From: an uncultured Lachnospiraceae bacterium
GTDB taxonomy: Bacteria; Bacillota; Clostridia; Lachnospirales; Lachnospiraceae
Length of the DNA stretch: 64,000 nt
NCBI GenBank assembly: GCA_910585005.1
Contig: CAJUCN010000012.1
Location: 48,747 to 112,746, forward strand
Direction of reading: 5' to 3'
Made by a program: the position numbers and the translations under genes
In this document: positions 1-10,800 of the stretch, one piece after another
How positions within the stretch are numbered: position 1 is the stretch's first letter
Layout: each line of letters begins with the position of its first letter
The notes under the pieces: generated by a model
What the model saw: only the letters and a program-made list of their open reading frames with translations
Database searches by the model: none
What the model was told of the DNA's origin: nothing

Positions 1-479
1 TACGCCGCAACTAATAACGCAAAGGCAACCAGCATAAACCAGTTAAACTCAAACTTTCCAATATTTAAAATGAAAGATTTTTTGGCCTGCCCATAAGCCA
101 CCGTAGAAGAAACATTATCCACGCTTTCCGCTGTGTTGATGGCACGCACCAAAACCACTGCCGCCGCCGGTCCAAGAAGGTTCAGCGCCGTCCCTACAAG
201 GGTCTGATCCGCCTTAAACTGGATTGCCGCAACCCCAAGCAGCAAAGAAAAGATCATACCGACTAGCACACTGGCAAGAATCACCAGCAAGATTACTGCA
301 AAAGCTGGCAAGCCGGCAGGAAGATATTTCATCATCAGCGCACCCCCAAGCGCCCCCATGACCATGATTCCCTCCAGCCCAATATTGATCACGCCGCTAT
401 GTTCCGAAAAGCATCCGCCAAGCGCCACAAGCACCAATACAGAAGCAAATATTAATGTATACTGGATCAATAACAACAT
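1..479 (-). CDS. BMP-family nucleoside ABC transporter permease 2 (NupQ-like), C-terminus outside the window
   Basis: This is an inner-membrane permease of a nucleoside-type ABC transporter of the BMP/NupNOPQ class. Only the first 159 residues are in the window; the reading frame stays open to base 1. It starts MLLLIQYTLIF, followed by the GGCFSEHSGVINIGLEGIMV segment typical of this permease family, then several hydrophobic helices. Its ATG shares one base with the TAA stop of the preceding permease gene (TAATG), so the two are translationally coupled and should form the heterodimeric membrane pore. It is the last visible gene of the lipoprotein-ATPase-permease-permease run. Substrate (nucleosides or purines) is inferred from the family only. 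Confidence 0.85.
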   Translation of the reverse strand, partial: MLLLIQYTLIFASVLVLVALGGCFSEHSGVINIGLEGIMVMGALGGALMMKYLPAGLPAFAVILLVILASVLVGMIFSLLLGVAAIQFKADQTLVGTALNLLGPAAAVVLVRAINTAESVDNVSSTVAYGQAKKSFILNIGKFEFNWFMLVAFALLVAA

Positions 480-1618
480 TACGCTTCGCCCCCTTTCCGC
501 TCTTTTGAGGCTTGTTTTTCATCTCTCTTGTCCAAAAGCCTGTTCAGCCAGATTCTAAAGAACAACACAAAACCGCAAAGATAAATAATAAACGCGGAAA
601 TAAGGTCTGAGATCTGGGTACAGTACATGGTCTTATCCACATAAGTCCCGCCGCTTGTAATATGCTGGATAAAATAGGAAGAAAAGATCGTCCCTATCGG
701 ATGCAATCCGCCAAGGAATGCAGCCGCAATCCCGTTAAATCCCATTGCCGGGACAGACGTCTGCTGTACCATCCACTGTTCAATTCCTGTTAGGTAAAAG
801 ATCCCAGCGCCAAAACCAGCCAAACCGCCGGAAATCATCATTGTTAATATCAGATTCCTTTTTTCCCGCATACCACAATACTTAGCAGCCTGCTTGTTCA
901 TTCCCGTTGCCTTCAGCTCATAGCCAAATTTAGTCTTTTCCAAAACCACCCACACAATCGCCGCCATAGCCACTGCAAGTATGACGCCAATGGTGACAAA
1001 CTCATTATCAGAAAACAACTTGCTCAATCCTAAGGAAGGCAAAAGCGCGCTCTTATTCGTACTTGTCAGGGACTTGGTATAGGGAGTGGACTGCTCCTTT
1101 ACTTGTGAAAGCAGCATGTTCACGCAGTACAACCCGATCCAGTTTAACATAATGCAGGAAATCACTTCATTTACATTGAAATATGCTTTTAACGCCCCTG
1201 AAATCCCCCCTGCTAAAGCCGCCATCATAACTCCGGCAATCAGGCATACATACCAAGGCATACCCAGGTTTAAACTAAAGTACAGACATGCCCCTGCCCC
1301 CACTACATACTGTCCAGCCGCCCCAATATTAAATAACCCTACCTTGTAGGCAAACAAAACCGACAGGGAACACATCAGTAAGGCGGACGCTTTCACAAGG
1401 GTCGTGCCAAAATATTTCATTGCCGCTGCCGAGCTGGGATAATAAAGAAAATTCTTTATTATCGCCACGATCGCCTTTCCTGCCCCTCCCGGATTAATAA
1501 TCAGAAGGACAATGTAACCGATCAGGAGACCGATAATGATGCAAAGCAGGGATGCCAGAATCGTCTGAAAACCACTATTTCGTAAAATAGCTTCTTTCTT
1601 TTGCCCGTCTTTATGCAT
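479..1618 (-). CDS. BMP-family nucleoside ABC transporter permease 1 (NupP-like)
   Basis: This is an integral-membrane permease of 379 residues, the first permease of the nucleoside-type ABC transporter. The frame is open further upstream, but the ATG at 1618 is preferred. It follows an AAAGGGGG ribosome site and gives the normal N-terminus MHKDGQKKEAILRNSG ahead of the first helix, whereas a start further up would run deep into the ATPase gene. It still overlaps the ATPase stop by a few bases, which fits translational coupling. Eight or more hydrophobic helices are visible, with the family's EVISCIMLNWIG and MGFNGIAAAFLGG segments. It should pair with the permease gene that follows immediately. 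Confidence 0.88.
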   Translation of the reverse strand: MHKDGQKKEAILRNSGFQTILASLLCIIIGLLIGYIVLLIINPGGAGKAIVAIIKNFLYYPSSAAAMKYFGTTLVKASALLMCSLSVLFAYKVGLFNIGAAGQYVVGAGACLYFSLNLGMPWYVCLIAGVMMAALAGGISGALKAYFNVNEVISCIMLNWIGLYCVNMLLSQVKEQSTPYTKSLTSTNKSALLPSLGLSKLFSDNEFVTIGVILAVAMAAIVWVVLEKTKFGYELKATGMNKQAAKYCGMREKRNLILTMMISGGLAGFGAGIFYLTGIEQWMVQQTSVPAMGFNGIAAAFLGGLHPIGTIFSSYFIQHITSGGTYVDKTMYCTQISDLISAFIIYLCGFVLFFRIWLNRLLDKRDEKQASKERKGGEA

Positions 1619-3152
1619 TTGCGCCTGCCCCCTTTCTCTTGGAACCTGCCATATAAAGTCCCAGTTCTTCCACCGTAACCTTTTTAGGATCAAATTCGCC
1701 TACAATCTCACCCTCATACATCACTAAAATACGGTCTGATACGTTCATGACCTCATCCAGCTCTAAACTGACCAGTAAAATGCCCTTCCCCGCATCCCGC
1801 TGTGCCACAAGCTGCTTGTGGATATATTCAATAGCCCCCACATCCAATCCCCGGGTAGGCTGGATCGCTATAAGAAGTTCCGGGTTTTTATCGATCTCAC
1901 GGGCGACAATCGCTTTTTGCTGGTTTCCGCCTGACATGGAGCGTGCCTTGGTCACTGCCCCCTGGCCGGAACGGATATCATACTGATCGATCAGCCCATC
2001 CGCATATTCCCGAATCTCCTTCCGTTTCAAAAATCCAAACTGGTTGGTAAACTGAGGCTCAAAATACCGCTGCAAAACAATGTTATCTTCCAGCGAATAA
2101 TCCAAAACCAATCCATGCTTATGCCTGTCTTCCGGAATATGGCTCATCCCGGAGACAAGACGGCTCCGAATTGGCAAGTGAGTGATATCTTTGCCATTCA
2201 TAGTGATAGTTCCGCCTTTTAAAGGTTCCAATCCGGAAAGCCCGTAGACAAACTCGGTCTGTCCATTGCCGTCGATCCCTGCAATGCAGACAATCTCACC
2301 TCTATGCACCTGTAAAGATACCTTGTTTACCGCATTGTTTTTGTGATGCCTGGAAGCTACCGTCATGTCTCGGATATCCAAAACCACATCCCCAGGTTTG
2401 GCAGGCTTTTTTTCCACCACAAAGTTCACGTCGCGCCCTACCATCATTGCGGATAATTTCTCCGGCGTGGTGTCTTTGATATCCACAGTTCCAATATATT
2501 TTCCTTTACGCAGTACGCTGCACCGATCCGCCACCTGCATGATCTCTGCAAGCTTATGGGTAATAAACAAAATACTCTTTCCTTCCGCCGATAAGTTTTT
2601 CATGATCGACATCAATTCATGAATCTCCTGCGGGGTAAGCACCGCTGTAGGCTCATCAAAAATCAGGATCTCGTTATCCCGGTACAGCATCTTCAAAATT
2701 TCCGTTCGCTGCTGCATCCCCACAGTAATATCTTCAATCAAGGCATCCGGCTCCACGGAAAGCCCGTATTTTTCGGACAGTTCCATAACCTTTTTCCGCG
2801 CTTCTTCCTTTTGCAGGAATCCCCCTTTGGTGGGCTCTACCCCCAAAATAATATTGTCCAGAACACTAAAGCACTCTACTAGTTTAAAATGCTGGTGTAC
2901 CATGCCTATGCCAAGGGTATTGGCATCATTAGGATCATTGATCGTAACCTTCTTTCCATCTTTATGAATCTCCCCTTCTTCGGGCTGGTACAACCCGAAA
3001 AGAACACTCATCAAAGTAGATTTCCCTGCACCGTTTTCCCCTAAAAGCGCATGAATCTCTCCCTTTTTCAGTTGTAAAGTGATATTGTCATTTGCTATGA
3101 TGCCGGGAAACCTCTTGGTAATGTTCAGCATCTCTATGGCATACTTCTCCAT
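1611..3152 (-). CDS. BMP-family nucleoside ABC transporter ATPase with two nucleotide-binding domains (NupO-like)
   Basis: This is the 513-residue cytoplasmic ATPase that powers the nucleoside-type importer. Two ABC domains lie in tandem. The first has a full Walker A (GENGAGKST, about residues 38-46), signature VGMQQR and Walker B ILIFDEPTAVLTP. The second has GNGQTE in place of the Walker A GKS/T and keeps the signature SGGNQQK. That asymmetry, with a degenerate second P-loop, is normal for this and the RbsA/MglA classes. The start follows GGAGG. The gene lies between the lipoprotein gene and the permeases, separated from the lipoprotein by a hairpin. Confidence 0.92.
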   Translation of the reverse strand: MEKYAIEMLNITKRFPGIIANDNITLQLKKGEIHALLGENGAGKSTLMSVLFGLYQPEEGEIHKDGKKVTINDPNDANTLGIGMVHQHFKLVECFSVLDNIILGVEPTKGGFLQKEEARKKVMELSEKYGLSVEPDALIEDITVGMQQRTEILKMLYRDNEILIFDEPTAVLTPQEIHELMSIMKNLSAEGKSILFITHKLAEIMQVADRCSVLRKGKYIGTVDIKDTTPEKLSAMMVGRDVNFVVEKKPAKPGDVVLDIRDMTVASRHHKNNAVNKVSLQVHRGEIVCIAGIDGNGQTEFVYGLSGLEPLKGGTITMNGKDITHLPIRSRLVSGMSHIPEDRHKHGLVLDYSLEDNIVLQRYFEPQFTNQFGFLKRKEIREYADGLIDQYDIRSGQGAVTKARSMSGGNQQKAIVAREIDKNPELLIAIQPTRGLDVGAIEYIHKQLVAQRDAGKGILLVSLELDEVMNVSDRILVMYEGEIVGEFDPKKVTVEELGLYMAGSKRKGAGANA

Positions 3153-3219
3153 CCTTCACATACCTCCTCTCTCTTTTGCTGTGCGGCTGTAGACAAGCCG
3201 TCAGGCCGTCTATATGTTG

Positions 3220-3248
3220 AAAGGGAGCAGGCACTGCCCACTCCCTTT
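3220..3248 (-). terminator. Intergenic hairpin after the BMP lipoprotein gene
   Basis: AAAGGGAG/CTCCCTTT arms, extended inward with G-U pairs, form a hairpin just after the lipoprotein stop codon. On the minus strand it is followed only by a short T run (TTTCAAC). A partial terminator or mRNA-stabilising stem is therefore more likely than a full stop, and would keep the binding protein in excess over the membrane parts. Confidence 0.45.
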
Positions 3249-3266
3249 GCCATCAGATTTCAAATC

Positions 3267-4481
3267 TTATTTGATGCTGCCGTAATCCGTTACCTTAACT
3301 GAAACAGAAGGCATTGCCGTGATATCGTTTGAAACCTTGATTTCTCCGCTATGCAGGGCTTTCACCAATGCACGGTAATCATCTTCTGTAAATCCATCGC
3401 CCCACTGTGTGCTTCCGATCGGGAGCTGAACAAAGTTTTCTTCCGGATTATCAGATACCATACCAAGGTTATCGATCTTTCCTGCATAATTACTCCAATT
3501 TCCCGCCTTAATGTCACTGAGAACCGTATTTACAGTTGCTGCAAGACCCTTCATAGCGGAAGTAACGGTAAGCCCTTCTTTATTCTGGTCGATGACAGGC
3601 GCCTGGTCGGAATCCACACCGATTACCTTGCCGTCAACTTTTACGGCAGCTTCCACCGCAGACGTAAAGATACCGCCGCCACAGGCGAATACAACTTCTA
3701 CATTTTTGGTTCCGTACCAGGTATCCATAGCCGCTGTAATATCCGCATCACCGTAGAACTGTCCGCCGCACACATACTCAACTTCCACTTCTCCTTCAAT
3801 TCCAAGTTCTTTTGCTGCCGCATCGATTCCCTGTACATACCCATAGCCAAAACGGGTAACTGCCGGAACAGACATGCCGCCTAAGAAACCAAGATGCTTA
3901 TAACCAAGCTTTACGGCTGCATACCCCGCCATATACCCGGAAATCTCTTCCTGGTAAGTACAGCAGTATACATTGTCCGTATTATAATAGTCAGCTACAT
4001 TCCAGTTTGCCGGGTTATAGTCATACCCTTCCCCCACACCCTTTTCACAGATATCCCCTGCGCTTACATCAAGGGCAACAAATTTTACATCGGGATAAAG
4101 CTTGGACTGTGATACCACCGCCGCTGCAAACATGTAACCAGGCATAACAATTACATTGGCGCCTCCTGCCACTGCCTGATCCACGCTGGCATTCCTTGCC
4201 TCGTCAGAATCGCTGTCCGGCTTATAATAGGTAAATGTTGCTCCATTTGCCTCAGCCCATGCCTTACAGGACTCATAAGTCGTCTGATTAAAGCTCTGAT
4301 CCGTAATATCGCCAGAATCCGTGATCATAGCAATATTCATATCTGTGCTTTCCTCTTGTGATTCCCCTTGGCTTCCTGCCGTTTCATTCCCTGCCGGCTT
4401 ACTTTTGCCGTCAGCCCCGCATGCTGAAAGTGAAAATGCCATCACAACAGCAAGCATCATTGCAAGTAATCTCTTTTTCAT
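3267..4481 (-). CDS. BMP-family substrate-binding lipoprotein of a nucleoside-type ABC importer
   Basis: This is the extracellular ligand-binding lipoprotein (404 residues) of the importer. The ATG at 4481 follows AGGAGGAAATTTATTC and begins MKKRLLAMM, giving a clean signal peptide with lipobox LSAC and the lipidated Cys at residue 21. A short linker rich in Gly, Ser and Glu follows, then the BMP fold: MITDSGDITDQSFNQ near the start of the mature protein and the repeated pattern of VIVMPGYMF and GVDSDQAP. BMP proteins of this class bind nucleosides, or simple sugars in a few cases. The ATPase and both permeases follow directly. Confidence 0.9.
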   Translation of the reverse strand: MKKRLLAMMLAVVMAFSLSACGADGKSKPAGNETAGSQGESQEESTDMNIAMITDSGDITDQSFNQTTYESCKAWAEANGATFTYYKPDSDSDEARNASVDQAVAGGANVIVMPGYMFAAAVVSQSKLYPDVKFVALDVSAGDICEKGVGEGYDYNPANWNVADYYNTDNVYCCTYQEEISGYMAGYAAVKLGYKHLGFLGGMSVPAVTRFGYGYVQGIDAAAKELGIEGEVEVEYVCGGQFYGDADITAAMDTWYGTKNVEVVFACGGGIFTSAVEAAVKVDGKVIGVDSDQAPVIDQNKEGLTVTSAMKGLAATVNTVLSDIKAGNWSNYAGKIDNLGMVSDNPEENFVQLPIGSTQWGDGFTEDDYRALVKALHSGEIKVSNDITAMPSVSVKVTDYGSIK

Positions 4482-4570
4482 GAATAAATTTCCTCCTATG
4501 GTTTGTGAATTGTTTCTCATATGACTAAAAGCCTGAAATGGCCCATCATATCATGCGGAAAGCTGCCCTC

Positions 4571-7500
4571 TTACCCTAATACTGAGTTTAAGGTATCAAA
4601 CAACGCCGGCACATCTATGGGTTTGGCAATATGTCCATTCATCCCGCTCTTTAAAGCCTCCTGCTTGTCTTCCTCAAAAGCATTTGCCGACATCGCTATG
4701 ACCGGTATTGATGCCAGTTCTTTGTTCTCAAGATTACGGATCTTCTTCGTAGCCTCATATCCGTTCAGCACCGGCATTTGAATATCCATAAGAACCACCT
4801 TATAATACCCCGGCTCAGATTTTTGGAGCATATCCACAGCGATCTGCCCATTTTCTGCCACCTCTGTATCAAATCCTGCATCGCCTAAAATCGCCACCGC
4901 AATTTCCTGATTCAGCTCCACGTCTTCCGCCAGCAAAATCCGCCCCGCATGAACCACTTCTTTTGTTTCTTTGGTGTCTTCTTTAACCACTTCTTCCACT
5001 TTAATGATCGAATTCAGACAGCTACGCAGCTCCGATAAAAACAACGGCTTGGAACAAAATGCAGAAACACCCGCTTCCTTTGCTTCCTCCTCAATGTCAA
5101 ACCAGTCATAAGCTGTAAGGATAATGATCGGCACATCCTCTCCCATTTCCTTACGGATCCTCCGTGTAACCTCAATGCCATTCATATCCGGCAAAAGCCA
5201 GTCAATAATATATACACTGTAGATATCCCCCCGCATATTTGCCTGGCGGGTACGGAGCACCGCTTCTTTTCCTGACAATGTCCACTCTGCGCGCATTCCA
5301 ATCTGCCCCAGCATATAGGAAACGCTGTCGCAGGTATTAAAATCATCATCTACCACCAAAGCCCTGGATCCTTTCAGCTCCGGTATATCCTGAGGCTCTC
5401 TCTTATCTGCATTGAGCCGGAAAGTAAAGGAGACAAGAAATTCCGTTCCAACCCCCTGTTCACTCTTGACCTCAATGGTGCCATTCATCATATCCACGAT
5501 ATTTTTGGTGATCGCCATTCCCAGCCCTGTTCCCTGGATTCCGCTGATGGTCGTATTTTCCTCCCTCTCAAAAGGTTCAAAGATATGCTTTACAAATTCC
5601 TCACTCATCCCAATGCCAGTATCTTTAATGAAAAACTCGTAATGTGCATACTCCTTGGAGGCGCCTGCCTTTTCCGTAATCCGCATACTGACAATGCCAC
5701 CGGCGCTTGTATACTTTACTGCATTGCTAAGCAGGTTTAAAAGCACCTGGTTTAAGCGCAGCTTATCGCAGTATATCTCTTCATCTAAAACATCCACTGT
5801 ATCTATGTATAACTCAAGCTGCTTTGCATTGATATCCGCCTGCAGGATGTTACGCAGTCCATGTAAAATATCCGGGAGGCTGCATGGCTTTTCTTCCAGG
5901 CGGATCTTCCCGCTCTCAATACGGCTCATATCAAGGACATCATTAATCAGGCTCAGCAAATGGTTTCCTGAGGTCATGATCTTACCCAGATATTCCTCCA
6001 CCTGATCCCTCCGGTCGATGTGTGCAATCGCCAATGCGGTAAATCCCACAATGGCATTCATGGGGGTACGGATATCATGGGACATATTGGAGAGAAATAC
6101 GCTTTTGGCCTTGCTTGCCCTGTTTGCCTGCATCAGTGCGTCCTCCAACAGGTTTTTCTTCTCCATCTCATTGCGGATTTCCTCATCCACACTATGGAAC
6201 CCAAGAACGATTCCGTGATGGTCGCCCCATCCCCCTGTCCGCACTGCTTTCATCTGGAAGTATTTTATTTCCCCATTTTTCACGGTACGGTAGTTGATAC
6301 AAAGGAGTTTCTTATCTTCCAGTTCTTCTTTTAATTTCAACGGCGAAACTGCCTCTGACATCATTTTCCGGTCATCTGCAACTACAAACTCCCTGATGTA
6401 CCGCCCCATGCACTCCTCCAGGGACAATTCTCCCTGGAAAATAGAATCCAGTACAGGCCCGTTATCATCATCACTCCGAAGCGCCCTTCCTACCCCGGTA
6501 TCGAGATCAAAACGGCAAACTAAATTATAGTCAATGCTAAGCGCCTGGACAAGTTCCATCTGACGCCTGCGGATCTTTTCCTCCTCAAGCCGCTGGGCTG
6601 TACAATCAAGGAGAAAACGCCTATAAAACCGCTCCCCGTTTTCTTCCAGAAGCATGACATTGCCCATAACATGCAGCAGTGAACCGTCTTTATGGCGCAC
6701 ACGGTATTCCAGCGCCACGCTGTCCCCTGGATTTTTTAACAGCAGGATATTATCTAATATTCTCTCTTTATCCTCGTCCACAACAGAAGAAGCGACCATA
6801 TCAAATCCAGACTCTTCAAATTCTTCCCTGGATTCATAACCTAAAATTTTAAGCGCAGCCCTGTTAATGCTCAGGATCCGCCTTCCGTCTACGGTATGGC
6901 TGATCACACCGCAGTCCAGAGTCGTGAATACCGTTTCCATAATACGGTTCTTCTTGAGAATCTCCTGTTCATAGGCACGTTCCTTAGTCACATCCACCGC
7001 TACACCCACTGTGCCCATCACGCTTCCATCAATATCATATAGAGGAGACTTATATGTGGTAAGCGTTCTCATGCCATCCTTTACCTGGATCACTTCTTCC
7101 GATATGCAGGTGGCACGCTTACGCATCACCTCAAGTTCTGACTCGATACAGGCCGGATCATCATGCTCCACATCCCAAATATATGCATGTCCCTGCCCTT
7201 GCACCTGTTCCTTCGTCTTATTGACCGTTTCACAGAAACTGTCATTGACCTTTTCATGGATCCCGTTTTTATCCTTATACCAAATAAGGTTAGGAATATG
7301 GTTGATGGTTGCTTCCAGATATTGGCTGGTCTGCCAATAATCCTTTGCCATCTTACAATCCTGCTGCCATCTTAGGAAACGGAACTGTATTTCCTTCTCC
7401 GACATCGGCATGATCCATAAATCCCTGATCTGTGCCAGCAAGTCCTCCACTGCCAAAACCTGCCCGCTTCCGGCAAGCAAAATCAATTCCGCTTCTTTTC

Positions 7501-7720
7501 TTTTTGCTCCAAGCAATGCCTCCAGGACGCTTCTTCCATCCCTGTCCCCATCTGCCAAATAAGCAAAGATTACGTCCGATTTGGCGGCCAATGCCTCATT
7601 TGGTTCGTCCGTTTCAACGAATTCATGAGTAAAATGCTCAAACGGAGACATCCCTTTTATTGTTTCATATACTTTGCAGGAATGGCCTGCGAAATAAAAT
7701 TGAATGTGACAATGATACAT
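4571..7720 (-). CDS. Cytoplasmic PAS-containing hybrid histidine kinase with two receiver domains
   Basis: This is a 1049-residue multidomain signalling kinase without transmembrane segments. In order it shows a receiver-like N-terminal region with no obvious phospho-Asp (1-120), about three PAS-type sensor modules (roughly 140-510), a HisKA helix pair with the phosphoacceptor His548 in SHDIRTP, an HATPase domain with N-box NLLSNAVKYT and GTGLGMAI, and two receivers. The receiver phospho-Asps are D840 (IIDWLLPD) and D979 (LMDIQMP). A phosphorelay with no separate DNA-binding output is implied. The gene has its own strong promoter and lies 89 bases upstream of the BMP lipoprotein gene, so it is probably first in that transcription unit. 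The stimulus is unknown. Confidence 0.9.
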   Translation of the reverse strand: MYHCHIQFYFAGHSCKVYETIKGMSPFEHFTHEFVETDEPNEALAAKSDVIFAYLADGDRDGRSVLEALLGAKRKEAELILLAGSGQVLAVEDLLAQIRDLWIMPMSEKEIQFRFLRWQQDCKMAKDYWQTSQYLEATINHIPNLIWYKDKNGIHEKVNDSFCETVNKTKEQVQGQGHAYIWDVEHDDPACIESELEVMRKRATCISEEVIQVKDGMRTLTTYKSPLYDIDGSVMGTVGVAVDVTKERAYEQEILKKNRIMETVFTTLDCGVISHTVDGRRILSINRAALKILGYESREEFEESGFDMVASSVVDEDKERILDNILLLKNPGDSVALEYRVRHKDGSLLHVMGNVMLLEENGERFYRRFLLDCTAQRLEEEKIRRRQMELVQALSIDYNLVCRFDLDTGVGRALRSDDDNGPVLDSIFQGELSLEECMGRYIREFVVADDRKMMSEAVSPLKLKEELEDKKLLCINYRTVKNGEIKYFQMKAVRTGGWGDHHGIVLGFHSVDEEIRNEMEKKNLLEDALMQANRASKAKSVFLSNMSHDIRTPMNAIVGFTALAIAHIDRRDQVEEYLGKIMTSGNHLLSLINDVLDMSRIESGKIRLEEKPCSLPDILHGLRNILQADINAKQLELYIDTVDVLDEEIYCDKLRLNQVLLNLLSNAVKYTSAGGIVSMRITEKAGASKEYAHYEFFIKDTGIGMSEEFVKHIFEPFEREENTTISGIQGTGLGMAITKNIVDMMNGTIEVKSEQGVGTEFLVSFTFRLNADKREPQDIPELKGSRALVVDDDFNTCDSVSYMLGQIGMRAEWTLSGKEAVLRTRQANMRGDIYSVYIIDWLLPDMNGIEVTRRIRKEMGEDVPIIILTAYDWFDIEEEAKEAGVSAFCSKPLFLSELRSCLNSIIKVEEVVKEDTKETKEVVHAGRILLAEDVELNQEIAVAILGDAGFDTEVAENGQIAVDMLQKSEPGYYKVVLMDIQMPVLNGYEATKKIRNLENKELASIPVIAMSANAFEEDKQEALKSGMNGHIAKPIDVPALFDTLNSVLG

Positions 7721-7761
7721 ATCTTTTCTCCCTGTGCCTTACATAATTCGCCTTTGTACTT

Positions 7762-7790
7762 ATTCTAACAAGTGTGTGAAATTATGTCAA
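7762..7790 (-). promoter_or_regulatory. Sigma-A promoter of the hybrid kinase / BMP transporter operon
   Basis: Reading the minus strand, TTGACA (7785-7790) and TAGAAT (7762-7767) are separated by exactly 17 bases. This near-consensus promoter lies about 40 bases upstream of the kinase ATG and within 60 bases of the end of the Lhr gene. It marks the kinase as the start of a new transcription unit. Confidence 0.8.
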
Positions 7791-7805
7791 TATTTAGAAC
7801 CTCAT

Positions 7806-10800
7806 TCATCGGTACAGGGCATACCCCTGCACTTGCCTTGAAAAACCGCTTTTTTCAAGCATCCCTGCCGCCTCTTTCGGGTACTCTTTTACCTGGATCC
7901 TCTTTTTATCAACAAAGAGCCTCCCTTGTTTATAGGATTCTGCAAACAGGCGCAGCACTTCCTCCATATGGTCTTCTTCAAAAATGCGTAAAACCTGCCC
8001 CTGCCGTTCCATAACCGCTATGGGGATACCGCCTTGGAGCGCCACAGCGTTTCCCGATATGTTGATAAATTCCCTTCCCGGCATATGGGCAAGCAATTTT
8101 CCCCACGGCTGTATCGGATCCGCCGCGCTGATCCAGACCGTTTCACTGACAGGATGGAGAAGCTGCGACGTAACGCCGGCAAACTCTTCGCTGCGGATAA
8201 ACTGCGCGCCAGACAGCCCCTCAACAAAGTATCCCCGTCTCACCTGTCCGGTATATTCCTGAATACGCAGGATAGACAACGCCTCCTGCCAGGAAAGCCC
8301 GGAAAGAGCGGCCGTTTCCCGGCATAAGATCCGGTATCTGGTAAAGCAGCCGTCTATCTGCTCTTGCAGTGTCAGTTCCCTGACCGGCCTTACCAAATCC
8401 CAGCGGCCTGCCTGTAAGGCTTTCACTTTTGCCCCCACCCTGCATCTTGCCGGAGATTTTTTCAGCTTCTCACCATCCAGCCATTGCCGCACGGGCAGAA
8501 AACTGTCGGCGCACACGACCCCCTTTTCCATTAGCGAAAGCAGCGTATCATATGGTGATTCTCCTTCCAGTACACCGTTTAACGTCTGCATAAAGCTGGC
8601 TCCCCGCTTGGAAATGACTTCCACGATCCGCCCCTCTTTCCCTGATAGCGTTTCCTTATCGGTCACCGGTTCCTTTTCCCAATCGATCCACGCCGTACGC
8701 ACAAACCGGATCTTGCCCTTTTCTTTCATATGCCAGAAATATTCTCCCTTAGCAAGCAGGCTGTCTAACAGGCTTTCCCTGTAATTTCTCACCCTTGCCG
8801 GCAAAAGATACTCCTCCCAGGCTGACGCCGTAAAGGCCGTCCCCGCCAAAAAAGCCAATGCGGCCTTCATACTTTCTTCCGGTGGCAGGGGAGAACGCAG
8901 ATGAGAAAGCAGTAACGCCGCATAGGAAGACGCCGGGGCGGTCATAATCTCCTCCCGTCGCTTTTTTACGGTACTGATCCTTGCCCGCTTGTAGATCTGT
9001 GCATGGTAATAGATCCTCTCTTCCCGTCCATCTAAATCCTGCTCCATTTGCCCTGTCACTTCGCCTTTTTCACAAAGCGATTCCAACACTGCCTGGGTAT
9101 CCGCCATAGAAAGTCCATAACGCCGGGCGATCTGGCAAAGGCTGGCGCCTCCCCGGTATCTGAGCATCCGCCGGATAACAGGCGCCATCGCATCTCTATC
9201 ATCCTCCCACAGCGCGTTTTCATACTCCTGCCTCTGTTCGGCGGCGATCCAAAGCCCCTGCTCCAAATAAACAACCCGTCCCTGGGCGCTTAAACTCTCC
9301 AGCCATTCTACAGGGATCTCCATCTCTCCCGCCGCCAGATCCCCTTCCGTCATGAGAAGGCTATGAAGCTGTTTTTCATCCCGGGGAAGTTTCTCTTTGG
9401 TTTGAAGCTGCATCAGTTCCGACTTTTCCGGACGAAGCAGCTCATTTTCCTGAGTGAAAGCTTCTTCTACCGTCCTATGGATTCCCATTGGCGTAGGCGT
9501 ATAATCATACATGACTGCCGCCTCCTGGCTCCATTGAAGAGGAAGGGACATGGGTGATGGCGTTTTCGTATAAACTTCATGTACCAGGATCTCCCCGGAA
9601 TGGATCTTTTCCAGCAATTCCCTCACACCTCTTCCATCCCAGATCTGCTCCATACACTCCCGCCTGGTTTCCCTGATCAGGGGATGGGTTCTCTCTCCTG
9701 CCACCTGGTCCAGCATTTCTGCACTGCGAAGCCTCTGCATCCATAAAGGCTGGCGGCCTTTTCCCTTGGCTCCCATCATCAATGCCCTTCCACAATTATA
9801 ACGGAATGCAATATTAAAAACAGGAGCTTCCGGAAGAAGCGTTTCCATTATCCTTTCCGCCGATCCCGGATCGATCCTGTATAACAGCCTTTCAGGCAGG
9901 GGCTTATCTGCATAAGAATACAATAAAAAGCCATCCTCTTCATCTACGCTGCTTACATTTACCCCAAGTTCCTGCTCTGCAAGTCTTGCCGCCAAAAGAG
10001 CCAGCGGCGCATTGACCCTCCTCCCATAAACGGAATGTATCATCAACTGGCTGTTGCCAGACTGATCCCTGAAATGTTCCGCAATCATTACCCGGTCACT
10101 TGGCAGAACCCCGGTTGCTGCAATCTGCCGCTTTAAATATTCGGCTGCCGGAACGCAGGCAGCCTGGTCTAACCCCATTTGCCCTAAAGCCTCAGGCAGC
10201 CGCTCTGCCTGCGCCGCCTGTCCAAGGCTATGCATCATTCTGCCAAAAAGCTGCCCGGTTTCTTTACTCCTCCCCTTTAGCTCCCCTTTCCAGAAGGGGA
10301 TCCTTGCGCCTTCCACCGGCGCCTGGATCACAGTCACCGTATCCCTTCCGATCTGTGTCACTTTCCAGGCAAATGCCCCTAATAAGAACCGGTCCCCTTT
10401 CCGCGTCTCGTAAACAAACTCTTCATCTGCCTCGCCTACCTTTACCCCTTCTTCTGTGCGTACGGTATAAAGCCCTCTGTCTGGGATCGTCCCCCCGGCG
10501 GAAATAGCCAGCATCCTGCTATATCCGTCTCCTTCTACCTTTTCATGGATCCTGTCATAAAGGACTCTGGGGCGGACAGGGATTTCACGCCTGTGCTCAT
10601 AATCTCCGGCAAGCATTTCAAGCACTGACTTCACCTCTTCTTTCGTCACGTCCTGAAATGTCCATGCTCTTTTTAGGATCTCCATCACATCATCTACTTG
10701 ATAGCTCTTAAATGCCGCCATGGAAACTAAATGCTGCGCCAAAATATCCAGACACCCTTTCGGCGGATTTGTCTGCTCCACTTTTCCCTCTCTTGCAAGC

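Noticed and set aside
3153..3266. Purine riboswitch ahead of the BMP transporter ATPase gene
   Set aside because: Only a simple hairpin is present; the three-way junction and conserved core of purine riboswitches are not visible.
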